Positions 1-12,488 of a DNA stretch of 64,000 nucleotides are shown here, in pieces (the stretch's first letter is position 1; each line of letters begins with the position of its first letter). The stretch is taken from assembly GCA_025093985.1 (NCBI GenBank), contig JACAAK010000012.1, positions 186,001 to 250,000 on the forward strand, read 5' to 3'. Under the pieces are notes generated by a model. That model was not told the origin of the DNA, searched no databases, and was given only the letters and a program-made list of their open reading frames with translations. Both the position numbers and the translations under genes were made by a program. The DNA is from Calvatia gigantea (taxonomy: Eukaryota > Basidiomycota > Agaricomycetes > Agaricales > Lycoperdaceae).

Positions 1-826
1 GCGAAGCGAGGAATTGAACAACAGTGAGAGACGGCTTCGGCTGGGGAGTGCGATCAAGGGGGAACTTCGCAGATTGCAAGTTTTTGCATGACGTGATTGT
101 TTCAGGGACGCAGGAGACAAGATGTCCGAAATATGTAAATTCTTCCAGGTCGCAACCGCGGACCTTGGCGAGATTGGGAATCGTTAACACAACACTGAGT
201 TTTGGCGGACGTTCACTATTGATCAGGAGGACCTTTATCGATGGGGATAGGAGAGGTATTAAGTATTCATTGCGATCACAGATGAGGAAGTCAATATCCA
301 GACATCGGAGGTTCGGAAGCGGTGGTCCGTACAAGTCGAGACTGGCGGAGAGGATGGGCCATATGGGTTTTTCTGTGGATAAAACTTCGGTCCGGACCAA
401 GGCGAGCTTCCTGATCTGCGCTAGGTATTCGAGCGCACGCTTACAGGCAGGATGGGGCAATGGTTTGTTCAACACCTGATTGGCACCTGGTTTTAGTTCT
501 GTTTCAAACGCCGCGCAGAAGTTGAGAAAGATTCACCCAGTTTCCGATTAGGGATGAAGTGGAAGAATCTTCGTCATCACTGCCGGTGTCTCCTGTGTCG
601 CTTTCAAGGTCGTTGACGTACGCCAAAAACGGCTCTTTTGGCGAGGGGGCAAGGGAATTGATCAGACACAATCGTCAGAATGGTTTTGCCATTCCGCCAG
701 ATAGTATCCAGGGCAAAGGTTGGAGAGGTAACGTGATGTAACAGCAAGGGAGCGTAGAGTCTGTTTATCCTCCGGGTATTCGAAGTAGTTGATGACCTCA
801 TGCCAGATGTCGAGATCTAAGGGCAT
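1..826 (-). pseudogene. F-box/LRR-like gene, copy 1 (broken, runs off window)
   Basis: The ATG at 826 opens an F-box-like stretch (MPLDLDIWHEVINYFEYPED) as in the other copies. Two single-base changes break exon 1: an extra T after Leu-Ser-Asn-Leu near 724, and a second shift near 660, where the family reads VINSFAPSP. Exon 1 ends in Trp at a GTGAAT donor near 541. Exon 2 begins at the GTG near 476 (VLNKPLPH) and stays open to base 1, covering the first LRR-like segments (LPNLRCLDID, LIPLLSPSIK). The C-terminal half is outside the window. In the family the F-box would bind Skp1 of an SCF ubiquitin ligase and the repeats a substrate; this copy is unlikely to make a full protein. Confidence 0.75.
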
Positions 827-1825
827 TGTGGTGGTAGAACGGAAGAACGGCTGGGATAGCCACCACCTGAGGTCGGTCCGGCATCTGCCTAGCTACTGTG
901 GACCTTTTTTGCACCTACTACCGTTTTTAGCCAGCGAACACAGAAATCCACGTCCCAAAAGGCACCGTCTGTTGGAAATTTGAAATAATGACCTTTACTT
1001 ACCATGGTGCGGAAGAGAAGTAACAGGGACCATATTCACCCACTGTTGCGAAAAATCTTGTGCTAAATTCTTCAAGTGCAAGATAGGAGATGCGACGATG
1101 ATAGCAGATATGGGTCATATGCGTTGGAGTATACGACGTTGCAGACATACTGAGAGGTACTTGGTTAGGATTGGTCACACCACAAATTTGATTTACTTGT
1201 TGGCCTCAACACTTGTACCAAACTTACAAAAGAGGACAAGAATGCGGGATAAGAGAAAGGATGCGTGAGTCATATGTAGTCAACAATTGCAGATGAGTGG
1301 GCCGAAGATGAGGAGGGGTTTTTGAGGGATTGTGGCGTACGCTTTGCGAAGGAGGTACCGGAATTTCGGAGGTTGCTCTTCCCGCTCTTCCCCCCATCAC
1401 CTAATTGTTGCTGCCAGGGTTGCTCCCCACCGGCGGGAGAAGGAACACGAACAGTTAGAGTAGGTCGTTGGTGCAAATACTGGCTCAAGTGTACCGCCCG
1501 TACGAGTCTCAGCTCCCAGGAGTGCGACGTAGATAAGGTACAATAAGTGTTCCCCTTAGTAAACTGAACGACAAGAATCATTGAGAGAGGTCAATGAATT
1601 TAGGTGTACAACTGGGTTTGGTCCTATGAAAAAATCTCTTGGTTATGGCGTTCACACCGATTTTGATGTCCACATTGAATTTACAAAAAACGGACAAGAG
1701 TAAAGGATGAAATGGCTGAGATACCTGAATCATGCACAGGGTTGACAACGTTGGACGGAACCCACAAAAGGTCGACAATCCCATTGAAATTAAACCTGTC
1801 GAGAAAGCCTACAAATTGTACTACA
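827..1825. repeat. Spacer between F-box copies 1 and 2
   Basis: No convincing gene. Bases 827-1020 resemble the 5' flanks of the copies at 3491 and 19227. Bases 1540-1825 are the 3' flank shared by most copies: a block running from a 'gataaggtacaataag' motif through a run of A's to 'ctacatcaagtcgagt'. It recurs at about 6190-6600, 17270-17570, 23520-23760, 27700-28000 and 31700-31970. The middle (about 1020-1540) has scraps of the degenerate plus-strand modules described for the larger spacers. Confidence 0.6.
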
Positions 1826-3491
1826 TCAAGTCGAGTCTGCAGGTTCCAACCTCTCCTTCCTCAACTCCAACAAGATCTCCTGGAACTCTGATACCTCAGC
1901 TCCACGGAAGGGATGGGATGAATGTATCCATAATTCCAGCTTCTGCAAGCAGGGGAATAGCAGGTACAGATGTTCCACGAGCCTACATTTCTGCGCTGTC
2001 GTCACGACCATGGAGGATTGGGCCCTCCCATCGCCATGACAGTCAAGGAACAAACTGCGTAGACGGGACCTACTACGTCCTTTAGTGACGTGTGTCCTGA
2101 TCAAATCCTGCATCCCAAGAACATCATCAAGAAGAGGACAAAACCGTAGTTTCACGCTGAGGTCTTCCAAACACGGGTGGTTTGAGAATGCGGCGAGGGT
2201 CAGTAAGGGATCGAACTCGGGAGCCGCGAACATTTGAAACCGACGGAGGCTCGGCCAGGATTTTGCAAGAATGAGGAGGTGAGATGGGGTCAGATTGTGT
2301 TCATGAGCTATCAGGCGAAACAACTGGATGGGGAGAGATGATGGTAATGGAAGGTGTTTAAACTCCACAACTCGATTAGCGATAGCCCCAGTGGAGGAAT
2401 GGAACCATAAACAAAGATTCACGTGTATTGGGGCAACTTGATTCAAGGCCTTTCAAGCTCGGAATTTGGCCATCCTTCGTGATCGCCACAACGGTGACAG
2501 AGGGGAATTTACATCTACGGAATAGTTCATGGAGTGCTGTAGGCTCGGATTGGATATCGATCCTCTGAAGTCTGGTGTGGCATAGTTGATCTGAGTCGTT
2601 CGTAGAGTGTGGGAAGGAAGCGAGGTTGGCGGAGAATGAGCGCAAAGAAGGGAGTGAAGCGAGGAATTGAACAATAGTGATGGATGACCTCGGCCTGGGG
2701 GGAAACCTAAGGCGAAAGCCCACACGTTGCAAATTTTTGAATACTGTAATTGTTTCAGGGACGTGGTGGATAGGGTGTCCAGAATATATGAATTCTTCCA
2801 GGTCACAACCACGGACCTTGGCAAGGTTGAGGGCCGTTAATATAGCACTGGGTTTGGGTTGACGTTCAGTGTGGATCACCAGGGTTTTTATGGACGGGGA
2901 TAGGAGAGGTGTCAAATAATCATTGTGGTTGTAGGGTGACAAAGTCAATATCCAGACGTCGGAGGTTTGGCATGAGTGGCCCGTGAGGGTTGAGAATGGC
3001 GGAGAGGACTGTGGGCCATACTGGTTGGCCTGCGGATGGATATTCTTTCTGAGTCAGTGTGACGTTCCTAATCCGTGCCAGGTATTCGAGTGCACGCTCG
3101 CGGGTGGCATGGGGTATTGGTTTGTTCAACACCTAGTTCGCTCCTCGTTTGAGTTCTTGTTTCAAACGATGAGTGAAAGCTGGGAGAGACTCACCCAACT
3201 ACCATTTGCCCTGGTGGAGGAGACGGAGAAATAATTGTCTTCACTTTCGGTGGATTCGGAGTCACTTTTCGAGCCAGGTAGATACACTAGAAATGGCTCT
3301 TTTGATGAAGGGGCAAAGGAATTGATTACGGACACAATAGCCAGAAGGGTTTCACCATCCCTCCAGATAGTATCTAAAGCGAGGTCGGAGAGGTAGCGTG
3401 ATGTGAGAGCAAGGGAGTGTAGAGTCTGTTTATCTTGTGGGTATTCGAGGTAGGTGATGATCTCGTGCCAGATGTCGGGGTTTAAGGGCAT
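1826..3491 (-). pseudogene. F-box/LRR-like gene, copy 2 (frameshifted)
   Basis: Exon 1 is 3491-3195 (99 codons, open), with the F-box stretch NPDIWHEIITYLEYPQDK and a Ser/Asp/Glu-rich tail ending in Gly-Ser-Trp. A GTGAGT donor follows. Exon 2 starts at the GTG at 3132. It is broken by a one-base insertion near 2940 (after IDFVT) and again near 2420, where the frame passes to the C-terminal LRR-like part ending RKERLEPADST at 1826. Its nearest relative is copy 5 (same Ser/Glu-rich tail), and the two lie at a constant offset of about 15.74 kb. Read as a pseudogene; sequencing error could account for one shift but is less likely for both. Confidence 0.8.
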
Positions 3492-6400
3492 AGTGATGGT
3501 CGAGCAGGAGACGGGGGGGGAGGAAAGATATGTCATGGCGGTCTGCCTTATTTAGCTAGTGAACACAAAAGATCTCCTTTCCAGACACCCTATGTCTACA
3601 GCTCAGAAAAAATATTTGTGTTTACCATGGTGCGCAAGACAGGCAACAACCCATCGTCATGGCTATGCACAAAGGTAGTGCGATAACTCTCTTTCTTGGA
3701 CAAAAAAATTGACCGAAAAAATCGAACCGAGCTTCCACAGCTTGTAAAATCGATCCAGATTCCAGTCAGCGGTTTGTTTGGTTATGTTCTTGGGGGCAAA
3801 CAAACACAGGACCTCCACAACCGCGCATTCTCGACAAGTCTCCTCGTATCCATAAGAGCCCGGAACCATTTACCACAATCAGACCTCTACTGCCACTAAA
3901 AACCTTCATACTATTAAAATAAATAAAGAACCTCCCTGGCATAGGCGACACCGACTGGCAGTCGCTGCTCTTACCAGCGGTCCAACTTGTGCCGAGGAAG
4001 GCACTGGCTCGGTGACACTGGACTAATCTGCTGGCGAGTCGCCTGAGAAGAACTCAACGTGAAGCATAGGTGAGGACTACTCTTATTACATTCCTTCCTT
4101 CGCCTAACAACGCTCACTCTTCTGTCCTATTGACAGGTTGTTCTCTTCCTCTGGCTGTTCTACCTTGAGCTCACTCCACGGCTACAGCTAGTACATCCCT
4201 TCTTCCTTCTCCCCAGTACAACACGATGGCTCCTTTCCTCTTATCACGTATCTTTATCTGAGATATATACGCCGAATCCTAACTCCCTTCACTGCTGGGC
4301 GTTATGCTTCACTTGGTGGCCACCATAATGTCGAAACTGACATCCACGATGGCCCCGGATCGGTGACTCTATGTCTACTTGTTACGCCCCTATCCCCTAT
4401 AGTTTCAACCATGACCTCGGTGATGACACAACCGTAATTGCGGCCACCTCGCTACCTTGAGAGGACAAAATTCTGCGACCAGGACAAACAGTAGATGAGC
4501 CAACGGTCTTCCACGCCTCACACTGTCGACCGAAATCCCACTCCGACAGCTTGATCAGGTGAACATAAAGTACTGGTTCGTCACATCTCCATCTCATATC
4601 ATTCGTCCTCATTGAAAGACATTGCAAGTGTCCGAGGACAAACAATGATCAACGCACGGTGGATGGCTTGATAAAAGTGGATGGACGGCACATTCCAACG
4701 CAGACGCACAGTGTCAGCCAACACAGATAACTAAGGCGGTCCTGGATCGGCGACTCCATATCTACTGCCCCTTGTTGCGTCTACATCTCCTACAACTTCA
4801 CCTCGATGACCACAACCATAGTTACGTCCACCTCGACCTTGGTAGGGCAGAGTTCCGTGACCGGGACAAGCGCAAATGAGCCAATGGTCTTCCACCGCCC
4901 ACTCTGATAAGCAACATCCCACCACTGCAGCTTGAGCAATCGGTTTTGTCGCGTCGCGTCTGGATCTCCCATTACCATCCCTGCTTGGAGCCATTGTGGT
5001 ATCTGGGAACGAACGATGATTGCAAGGATTATGAGGATTAGAGAAAGTGCTCGTGAAGTGTCTGAATGATGGAGTCGGCCCTGATGTTGGTGGTCAAAGA
5101 GGGCTTCGTAGACAGGGGAAAAAAGAGTGGAGAGGTGGATCACACCATTTGTAGTAGGTTCCTGATTTCTGCTTGTATGTGGAAGTACTAAATATGCAGT
5201 AGATGGCTTAATCAAAATGAGCAATCCATTCCAACGCATACTATTGGCACTTTCACCCCATCAACCTTGTCACTACGCGCAACTACAACAGTCCCATGCC
5301 CACATCGATTCCCCGGACGAATGAAGTCATCACCCCCTTGCCGCTCCCATCCTATGCTCAAACCGACCCCCAACGTCACACCTATCGATTCATCGGGATT
5401 ATCCTCGAAACATAGCAAAGCCTGGGAGTCTTGCCATCCCTAAATTCCAGCGCAGGAAGTACTGCAAGCGTGGGTACGACTTCAACTCTGTAGCGAGGAC
5501 CGTACATGGGCCAATTACTACTCTTATTACCAATAGCCGGTAGATTAAATCGTCATCGAGGTGGATGCTCATTCGAGTGCGCCTGTACTAGTCTACTGCA
5601 GGCCGTCTCTGATGATGTTGGTGGTAGTCTGCAGTATGTTCCTGATTTCTGCTAGTGTGATGAGAGTAGTAAATGTGCAGCAGAGAGCCTGATCGGAGCG
5701 AATGACGTACGTGCCTCAACACATACGCAGCGTCACTGGTCGCTCACCTAGGCCATCTAAAGACACTTTCGCCCTTTCAACCTCCTCAAGTCCACAAGCC
5801 TCACCTGTTCTCTTGGTCACGATCGGCTCTTGTGTCCTCCCCTTCGTCGCCATATGCCCCAACCAACCCCTAGGACATGGTCAAGACATCGACCTCCCCT
5901 CCCCTTACACCCCAAATCCCCTCAACGTCATACCCATGTATTTCGTCAGGATCATTCGAAATACGCCAAAGCTAGGCGCCTCCCTATCCGCAGTTCCGGT
6001 CCAGGGAACACCGCTACTGTGGTTACGGCTTTGGCTTTGGCTTTGCGGGGTGGAGCGAGTTCATACAAGCCCAATCCCCACCCTTATCACCAACAGCCGG
6101 CCCCAGTTTGGGTAGTCGTCGAGGTGGGTGCTGGCTCGGGTGCGCCTGTACGGGGATCAGCTCCCGGGGGAGCCACGTGGGTAAGGTATAATGAGTGTTT
6201 CTCTAAGTAAAGTGAACGATCAGAGCCGTCGAGCGACGTCAATAGATCCAAGTGTACACCTATGTTTGGTCCCATGAAAAAAAATTCTTGGTTGCATCTG
6301 CATCAGGTTCGGCACCCATCTTGAAAGTGAATGGTAATAATCATCGAGCATGGTCAATGGATCTGGGCGCGCAACTGCGTGTAATTTGACAAATGATTTC

Positions 6401-6592
6401 TCTGGTTACATTCGACAATTGAACTTGCTGGCTTTGCAATTCGTGTCGAGCTCACAAAGGATGGACAAGAACGAGAGATGAGAGATGGGAGAGAAATACA
6501 CAGCCGTATTGTGTCCAGGGTCAGGCGTCCATGTAGGACTGAAGGTATCAATGAAACTAAACCTAACATGAAAATATATGAATCATAACACA
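3492..6592. repeat. Spacer with degenerate multi-copy plus-strand modules
   Basis: No intact gene. Module 1 starts near 4136 ('aggttgttctcttcctctgg') and reads roughly as Pro/Ser/Thr-rich protein remnants, broken by many stops. A second module (about 5830-6280) carries fragments such as VVVEVGAGSGAPVRG and ends in the shared 3' flank of copy 3. Bases 3540-5700 align with 19260-21560 at an almost fixed offset. Fragments in three frames look coding-like (Ser/Thr-rich, with TTTVV-type runs), so a decayed secreted or mucin-like gene is possible. I cannot name it. Confidence 0.55.
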
Positions 6593-8228
6593 TCAAGCCG
6601 AGTTTGCAGAATCCTCCCGCAGCATCCTCAACTCCAACAAGATCTCCTGCAACTCCGCTAGCTCAGCCCTGTGGAAAGAGTTGTTTGAATCACCATCTCT
6701 TAATTTCAGGTTCTCCAAGCTGGGGAATAGCAGGTTCAAGTATTCCACAAGTACACGTTTCCCTGATGTTGTAATCACAGTGGGAGTTCGATCTGGACTG
6801 CGACTGCACGTAAAGACCAGAGTGTGCACGCAGGATATACATCCTTGAGTGGTGACGTGTGTCTCATCAAATCCCGTATCTTAGGGATATCGCCGAGGAG
6901 AGGATAAAGTAGCATTTCCACGTTGAATTTTTCTAAACGCGGGTGGGTTGAAAACGCAGTGAGGGAGGGCAAGGGATCGAAGTTGGTAAGCGAGAAGATT
7001 TCAAAGGTGCGGAGGTTCGGCCAGAATTGCATGAAGGTATGGAGGTGAGATGGGGTGAGTTCATGGTGGTAAGCCTCCAGGGTAAACACCTGGATGGGGA
7101 GGGATGACAGCGACGCAAGGTGCCTAAACTCCAAGAGTTCATCCCGATTAATAGGAAAACAGACACCGAATTCGAGTTTACACGTATCAGGACAACACGA
7201 TTCGAGACCTTCAAGGCTCGGAATCTGGTTATCCTTTTGAACCCTCACCTCAGTGACGGACGGGAATACACATTGACAGAACAGTTTTCGGAGCATTCCT
7301 GGCGAGGATTGAATTTCGATCTTCTGAAGACCAGTGTGGTAGAACTGTTCCTTGCCTGGAGGGTGTAGGAATGTGGCAAGGTGGCAGGTGAGGGAACGCA
7401 GGGAAGGGAGTGAGGTAAGGAATGCAACAATAGTGATGGCCGCTCTTTGCAGGGGATCATCCTCAAGGGGCAAAACCACACTTTGGAGGTTTTTAAACCG
7501 CATGATCGCTTCAGGGAGGTACTCAATGGGAGGTCCATAGTACACGAATTCCTCCAGGTCACAGCAACCGGCCTTGGCGAGATTGAGGAGAGTGAGTATG
7601 GCCCTAAGTTTTGGCAGATTTTCACTGCTGAGCACAAGGGTTTTTAGAGACGGGGATAGGAGGGGTGTCAGGTACTCGTTGTGGTCGTAAATGAGGTATT
7701 CAATTTCCAGACATCGAAGGTTTGGTAGGAGTGGCCCACGAGGATTGAGGCTGACAGAAAGGATGGGCCATACCGGTTCCTCCGAAAATGGCGGGCCATC
7801 CTGGCGCACCGGGAGCTCCCTGATCCGCGCCAAGTGCTCGAGTGCACGCTTGCGAGCGGCATGGGGTAACGGCTCGTTCAACACCTAGAGTTGGCAATTT
7901 GGTTTAGTTTTCAGATATCGAGCGAAAGCTGAGAGAGACTCACCCAGCCGCCCACCCCTGTGTTGCTTGACGGATCCTCATCCTCGCTGTCCTCTGCGTT
8001 GCTCCCAGGTTCATGTATGTACTCCAGAAAATGTTCATCTGGCGAAGGAGCAAACGAATTGATTACAGATATGATGTCCAGGATGCATTCACCGTTCCGC
8101 CAGATAACGTTTAAGGCAAGATTGGAAAGACAGCGTGATGTGAGGGCAAGAGAGCGCAGGGTCTCTTTATCCTGGGGGTATTCGAAGTAGTTGATGATAT
8201 CGTGCAAGATATCGAGATTCAAGAACAT
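6593..8228 (-). pseudogene. F-box/LRR-like gene, copy 3 (one frameshift)
   Basis: Exon 1 is 8228-7944 (95 codons), with F-box stretch NLDILHDIINYFEYPQDK and an acidic tail ending Gly-Gly-Trp. The intron is 7943-7885 (GTGAGT to CTAG, 59 bases). Exon 2 starts with GTG at 7884 (VLNEPLPHAARKR) and is open for 369 codons to 6775. Comparison with copies 4 and 7 shows one missing G near 6859, in the codons for Met-Glu-Thr-His. After it the C-terminal part continues in another frame (VLVEYLNLLFPSLENLKL) to a stop at 6593. One shift in about 1.6 kb makes this the least damaged broken copy, so a sequencing error is worth excluding. LRR-like phrases include LPNLRCLEI, LPSLRSLTC and WPNLRTFEI. Confidence 0.8.
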
Positions 8229-8621
8229 AGGTGTGGTAGGGTATGGAAAAGGGAGGGGTGAGTACGGTATTGGACAACCTGTAAGAAAATTCGTGACTCC
8301 GCCCATCCGAGGCTGGTCTATTACGTCGCCTTTGAAGTCATCAGTCATAGTCCTTGTGATACGCCTTCCTACATAAAGTGACCACAATCACTCACCAACT
8401 GCAAGTGGTCGAACGGGGTAGAATACGCAAATGACCCTTCGGACTGCTCAACACACTACCAAGATCGAGAAGCTACATCACTTTTATAAGTTAGAATATT
8501 GTTCAGAGTGATGCATGAGCCACCCCACGTGGCGGTTGCGTGGTATGGGTGAGGCAGTCAGCGTCCGGCGTTCGACCCTGATCAAACCCATAGTTGTACG
8601 AACATCCTCAGCCGTCCTCGA
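8229..8621. repeat. 5' flank of F-box copy 3
   Basis: Upstream flank of copy 3. Bases 8300-8400 resemble the flank of copies 4, 6 and 7 (the 'acgtcgcctttgaa' motif). Nothing else recognised. Confidence 0.4.
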
Positions 8622-9385
8622 TTAGATCAACGACACGTTGAACAACCCCTTGAGGATATTCGTTGGTGGGGGAAGTATAGAAACATGGAGGTGAGGACTT
8701 TGTGGGCGGGTTTGGAGAGGTAGGGGAGGGAAAGTATGCTGTAGCACTGTTGATGTGCGATGTCTTGGGCATTTCCAGGGCTTCGAGTGGTTGAGTGGTT
8801 TGAGCGGTGTGGCAGTGGTGGGTGGAGGTGGATCTGGAGAGAGAGGAAGTTGGGACTGTCCAGGGTGATGATGGGGAGGACGAGGACGGTGAGGATGAGG
8901 AGGACGAGGGCAGTGAAGATGAGGATGAGTATCAAGATGGGTAATTGCGAGTGAATATCCTTTTCGCAAGCGTAATAAACTGCGGGATTCGACGTCGCGA
9001 TAAGACACGCCTAAAAATGACCATGACATCCCCAGCAGAGACCTTCCCGTCCATCACCAACTTCAAACCAAAACCACAAAAACCCTGCACGAACAGTCGC
9101 CATTGGCACAAAATGTGCCAGAGCGCCCGTGACATCTCACACCCTGTTCATTTTTCTTCGCTGCGGTCAAAGCTGTTTTGAGCATGGGTGGATTAGAATA
9201 GCTGGGCATTGAATGCTTTGACGGTGGGGATGGCTACGAGTGAGCGGTTGATGAGAATGGATGTGTTATGGAGGAGCGGGACGGTGATGGATTGGGAGAA
9301 GGATTGGGTGAAGGCGAGGAAGGGGGTAGCAGAGAGGGTGACGAGTGTGATGGTTTCTGCGAGGTATTGGACGAGATATCCCTAG
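8622..9385 (-). pseudogene. ABC transporter relic (TMD1 to start of NBD1)
   Basis: Read on the minus strand from 9385 down, the fragments match the ABC transporter at 42684-47629 in order: GYLVQYLAETITLVTLSA, IPTVKAFNAQLF, then LVMDGKVSAGDVM with IPQFITLAK, and finally PYLSKPAHKVLTSM, the strand just before the first Walker A. An in-frame stop follows NAQLF, and frames change several times near 8940-9140 and 8750. Length and order correspond to about residues 220-430 of the intact protein. It is an old, truncated copy, far more diverged than the two copies at 34-47 kb, and lies in inverted orientation to them. Confidence 0.8.
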
Positions 9386-10010
9386 GTGAGTGAAGTAGCC
9401 TGTCCTCACATTGCCAGTCGTGCTGAGGATTATATTGTCAGGGGCCATAATGTAACAGGCGCTGGAGGGGGGGCTACCGAATGGATTCAACCATGAGGCT
9501 ATCGGTATTGCGTTTGCAAAGGTAAGTGCCAAACCAGGCCACATCCTTGTCCGAAAAAGACCTAGTATAGATCCCCCCGATGAGCGATAGCATTGCGCTC
9601 GCCAGTCCATATCTATAGGCTCCTGGTCACGCTACTGAGTACGAGCCAACCCACGGCCAGACCGAGGAACTCAATCCGCGACAAGGCCCACGGAACGCAA
9701 CAGGTGGTCTCGGGCAACTTGGAGAGGGTTAAGACTGGGTGGGAACTGAGTGAGTGAGTGGCCATCCTCACATTGTCGGTTTCGCTGGTCATTGCATTAG
9801 AGTTAGGGGTAAAAATGGGACAAGGGTTAAGAGAGAGATTTACTGAGTGAGTTTGGCCGTAATACCACCTGCATCTTGTTCACCTAGGGGAGTATTGAAT
9901 CCGACATAGTGTCCTGGGGGGGAGGGCATAGTGCTGTTCCCGCCCAATGCCATACCTATTGATTTCATTAGGATCATCCCTGAAATTTTAGGAATCAGAC
10001 ACAAGTGTTA
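9386..10010. other. No gene recognised
   Basis: Stops in all frames, with G-rich tracts near 9460 and 9920. It lies between the ABC relic and the first 152-bp inverted-repeat element. Nothing could be assigned. Confidence 0.4.
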
Positions 10011-10162
10011 TACACTGCGCCAACGAGTTGATGTGACACAGGTCATATCAATATCATATTAGTTGCGAAAAGTGTATTATTCAAAATAACACAGTTTGCA
10101 CTTTTTGAGATCAGTAGGATTTTGATATGACCTGTGTCACATCAACTTGTTAGCGCAGTGTA
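10011..10162. mobile_element. 152-bp TA-flanked inverted-repeat element (MITE), copy 1
   Basis: The first and last roughly 40 bases are near-perfect inverted repeats: left end tacactgcgccaacgagttg, right end the complement of tacactgcgctaacaagttg, continuing into gatgtgacacaggtcatatc. TA dinucleotides flank both ends (10009-10010 and 10163-10164), as in Tc1/mariner/pogo-type insertion. There is no coding capacity, so it would be non-autonomous. A second copy of identical length is at 11842-11993. Confidence 0.88.
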
Positions 10163-11841
10163 TATATAATTTTGGTTGTCTTTGGAACAGATTGTCTTTG
10201 GTTCCGACCCCGCGTTCGGGGTACGCGGTGCTTTCCAAAATTGGCATGAAGCCAAAAGCAGAGGAACCATTAACCGTCACACGATCGGACCTCTACCGCC
10301 ACAATCAACTTCCTACCACCGAAATGCATGGAGAACCTGCTAGCATAGGCGCAACTCCGACTCCACGGACAGCTTACACACCGGCCAGTCACTACTCCTA
10401 CCGCCAACGGTCAGCAGCTCAACTTGTGTCGAGGAAGGCACTGGCTCGGGGCACTGGACCAGCGAGTCATCTCAGAAAAACTCCGCGTGAGCTAGGTGAG
10501 GACTACTCTTATGATATTTTCTCCTCACCTAATAACGCATCCCCACTCACTCTCCCGTATGACAGGTTGTTCTCTTCCTCTGCCGTAGCTGTTCCACCTT
10601 ACGCCCATTCCACGGCTACAACTATTACATTCCCTCTTCTATCCACTAAGTATACCATGGTGTGGCTCTTATCACATATCCTCATACCCCAACTTGTCGG
10701 CCCCTCCACTGTCAAGCAATATCGCCTCGTGGCTACCAGTGTTGAAACGTATATCTACGACAGCCCCGGACCGGTAAATCCACGTCTATGCCTCTTGTTG
10801 CAATTGTACCTCCTACGAATTTAATCACGATCTCAACGACTACAACCGTAGCTGCTGCCGCCCCTTCCACGACCAAGACAAGTGTAAATGAGCCAAAGGT
10901 CTTCCATGCCCCGCTTTGACAACCAAAATCCCACTCCGGCGGCTGGAGTGGTTGTGAGGTATGGCCTCGTCGCCTCCCAATCTCCTGTCACCGCTGAGAG
11001 TATCCGAGGACAAACAAATAACTAATGTGCAGTGGATGGCTTGATTGAAACGAACAATGCGCTCCAGCGTGTATGGCGCATTGGTTCATCACCCGGTCCA
11101 TCTCTAGGCAGATTCGCCCTTTTGATTTTGTCAACGACACCTGCGACAGCCACTTCGCGGGACGAAACTGAGGTATTGACTTCCCTGATTGCCATTTACT
11201 CTCAACTTACACTCAAAACTCCCTTCCAATATCCCTCAGATTTCGTCAGGATCATCTCCGAAACGTAGCAGAGTTAGAAGCCTCGCCATCTGGAATTGCA
11301 GTACAGGGAATACCACTAATGTGCGCACGACTCCGACCCCGGGGGGGACCAACGGCGGTTTAATGGGGAGTCGCCCCAGAAGAGAGAAGTCAACGTAGCA
11401 GTGATCGGGACCAAAAATGTCAATAATGCTTCTTCCCCTTAATCCTGCCGCCGAATGTCATGGATATTTGGTGCCCAGAATATATATATTCACATAAGCG
11501 AACTTAACGGTGTATTAGATATACGGAAATCTTAGTTTGATTCCTTCAACTTGCAAGTAGGGGGAATGTTGACAAAGGAAAAGACGGTTGTGTGCGCTGG
11601 AGTAACTGGCTTTGCAGATGATACCCGTCACTGCCAGGCTCCGCGTTTCCCCATCCGTTGGAAAGACCATCACACAAAAGTACAAAAAAATGCAAGCGCA
11701 ACAAATTCTCGCCTGTCATGGCCGCTGCATCCGTTCATGGCGAGGTACCAATGTTTCAACACAGATCTCATAGATTGCTCTAGAGCCCGCGCTATAAAAG
11801 AAGCCGTCTCCGTACCCGTTTTCACCAACAGCAATATTGTA
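10163..11841. repeat. Degenerate multi-copy plus-strand module (copy at 10.2-11.4 kb)
   Basis: The longest open stretch is 10147-10824, whose first bases lie in the inverted-repeat element, so it is not an original gene start. The module core near 10564 reads LFSSSAVAVPPYAHSTATT; related readings occur at about 14744, 19875 and 22190. Downstream (10860-11280) it follows the same order of motifs as the spacers after copies 2 and 5. An AT-rich stretch near 11480-11530 shows nothing identifiable. I see a decayed repeated gene, not a functional one. Confidence 0.5.
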
Positions 11842-11993
11842 TACACTGCGCGGGCGAGTTAATGTGACACTTGTCATATCAACATCATATTAAATCCAAA
11901 AGGTGTAGTCTTCAATATGACAGACTTTACACTTTTTGAAGTCAATATGATTTCGATACAACCCACGCCACATCGACTCATTGGCGTAGTGTA
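11842..11993. mobile_element. 152-bp TA-flanked inverted-repeat element (MITE), copy 2
   Basis: Same length (152) and same architecture as 10011-10162. Left end tacactgcgcgggcgagtta, right end the complement of tacactacgccaatgagtcg, with TA on both sides (11840-11841, 11994-11995). Its inverted repeats have diverged more from each other than in copy 1, so this insertion is probably older. Confidence 0.85.
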
Positions 11994-12488
11994 TACCAAC
12001 CTGCTACTTACCCTCGAATGTGAAAAAAAATGGGTGCTGACTCGGGACTATGAGTGCCGAAGGACAGTTGTACAGCCCCTCATGCAATATGAGCAGATCT
12101 TGCTGCGTTATCCGTAACATCGTGATCATCCTGGGATGGAGTACCTCGAGGATCTTCAAAAAGACGCTGGCAGCTGCCAGTGTTGTCAAGGGCTACCTCT
12201 TCGAGGTCGTGCGACCTGGTTGGACCCAGGAGACGGATCTGAGAGAAACTGGGTAAAGTTAGAGTGAACCTCAATATGCCGAAGGAGGGCTACGAGGAGT
12301 ACATGGAATTGCGCAAGGAGTTCAAGGAGAGTATGGTTGCATTTGGGAAATCAAATTCGCTGGCCCCGTAATTGGCGTCAGATTCGCGAAGGTCATGTGA
12401 AAAATCAAGGTAGGAGCGCCAAGATACATGAGTCATGTTGTCGGACCAAAATCCCAATGAAGTTAAGCCCTACAAGACAATCTACAAA
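11994..12488. other. Spacer before F-box copy 4; short unassigned coding-like stretch
   Basis: The plus strand contains coding-like phrases, for example GMEYLEDLQKDAG near 12133 and MPKEGYEEYMELRKEF from about 12276, followed by a stop near 12370. They may be exon remnants of an unrelated gene. Bases about 12330-12488 become the 3' flank of copy 4. No family recognised. Confidence 0.35.

Noticed and set aside
10147..10824. 225-codon plus-strand frame as a gene
   Set aside because: Its first bases lie inside the inverted-repeat element, and the rest is a decayed module with stops in its other copies.
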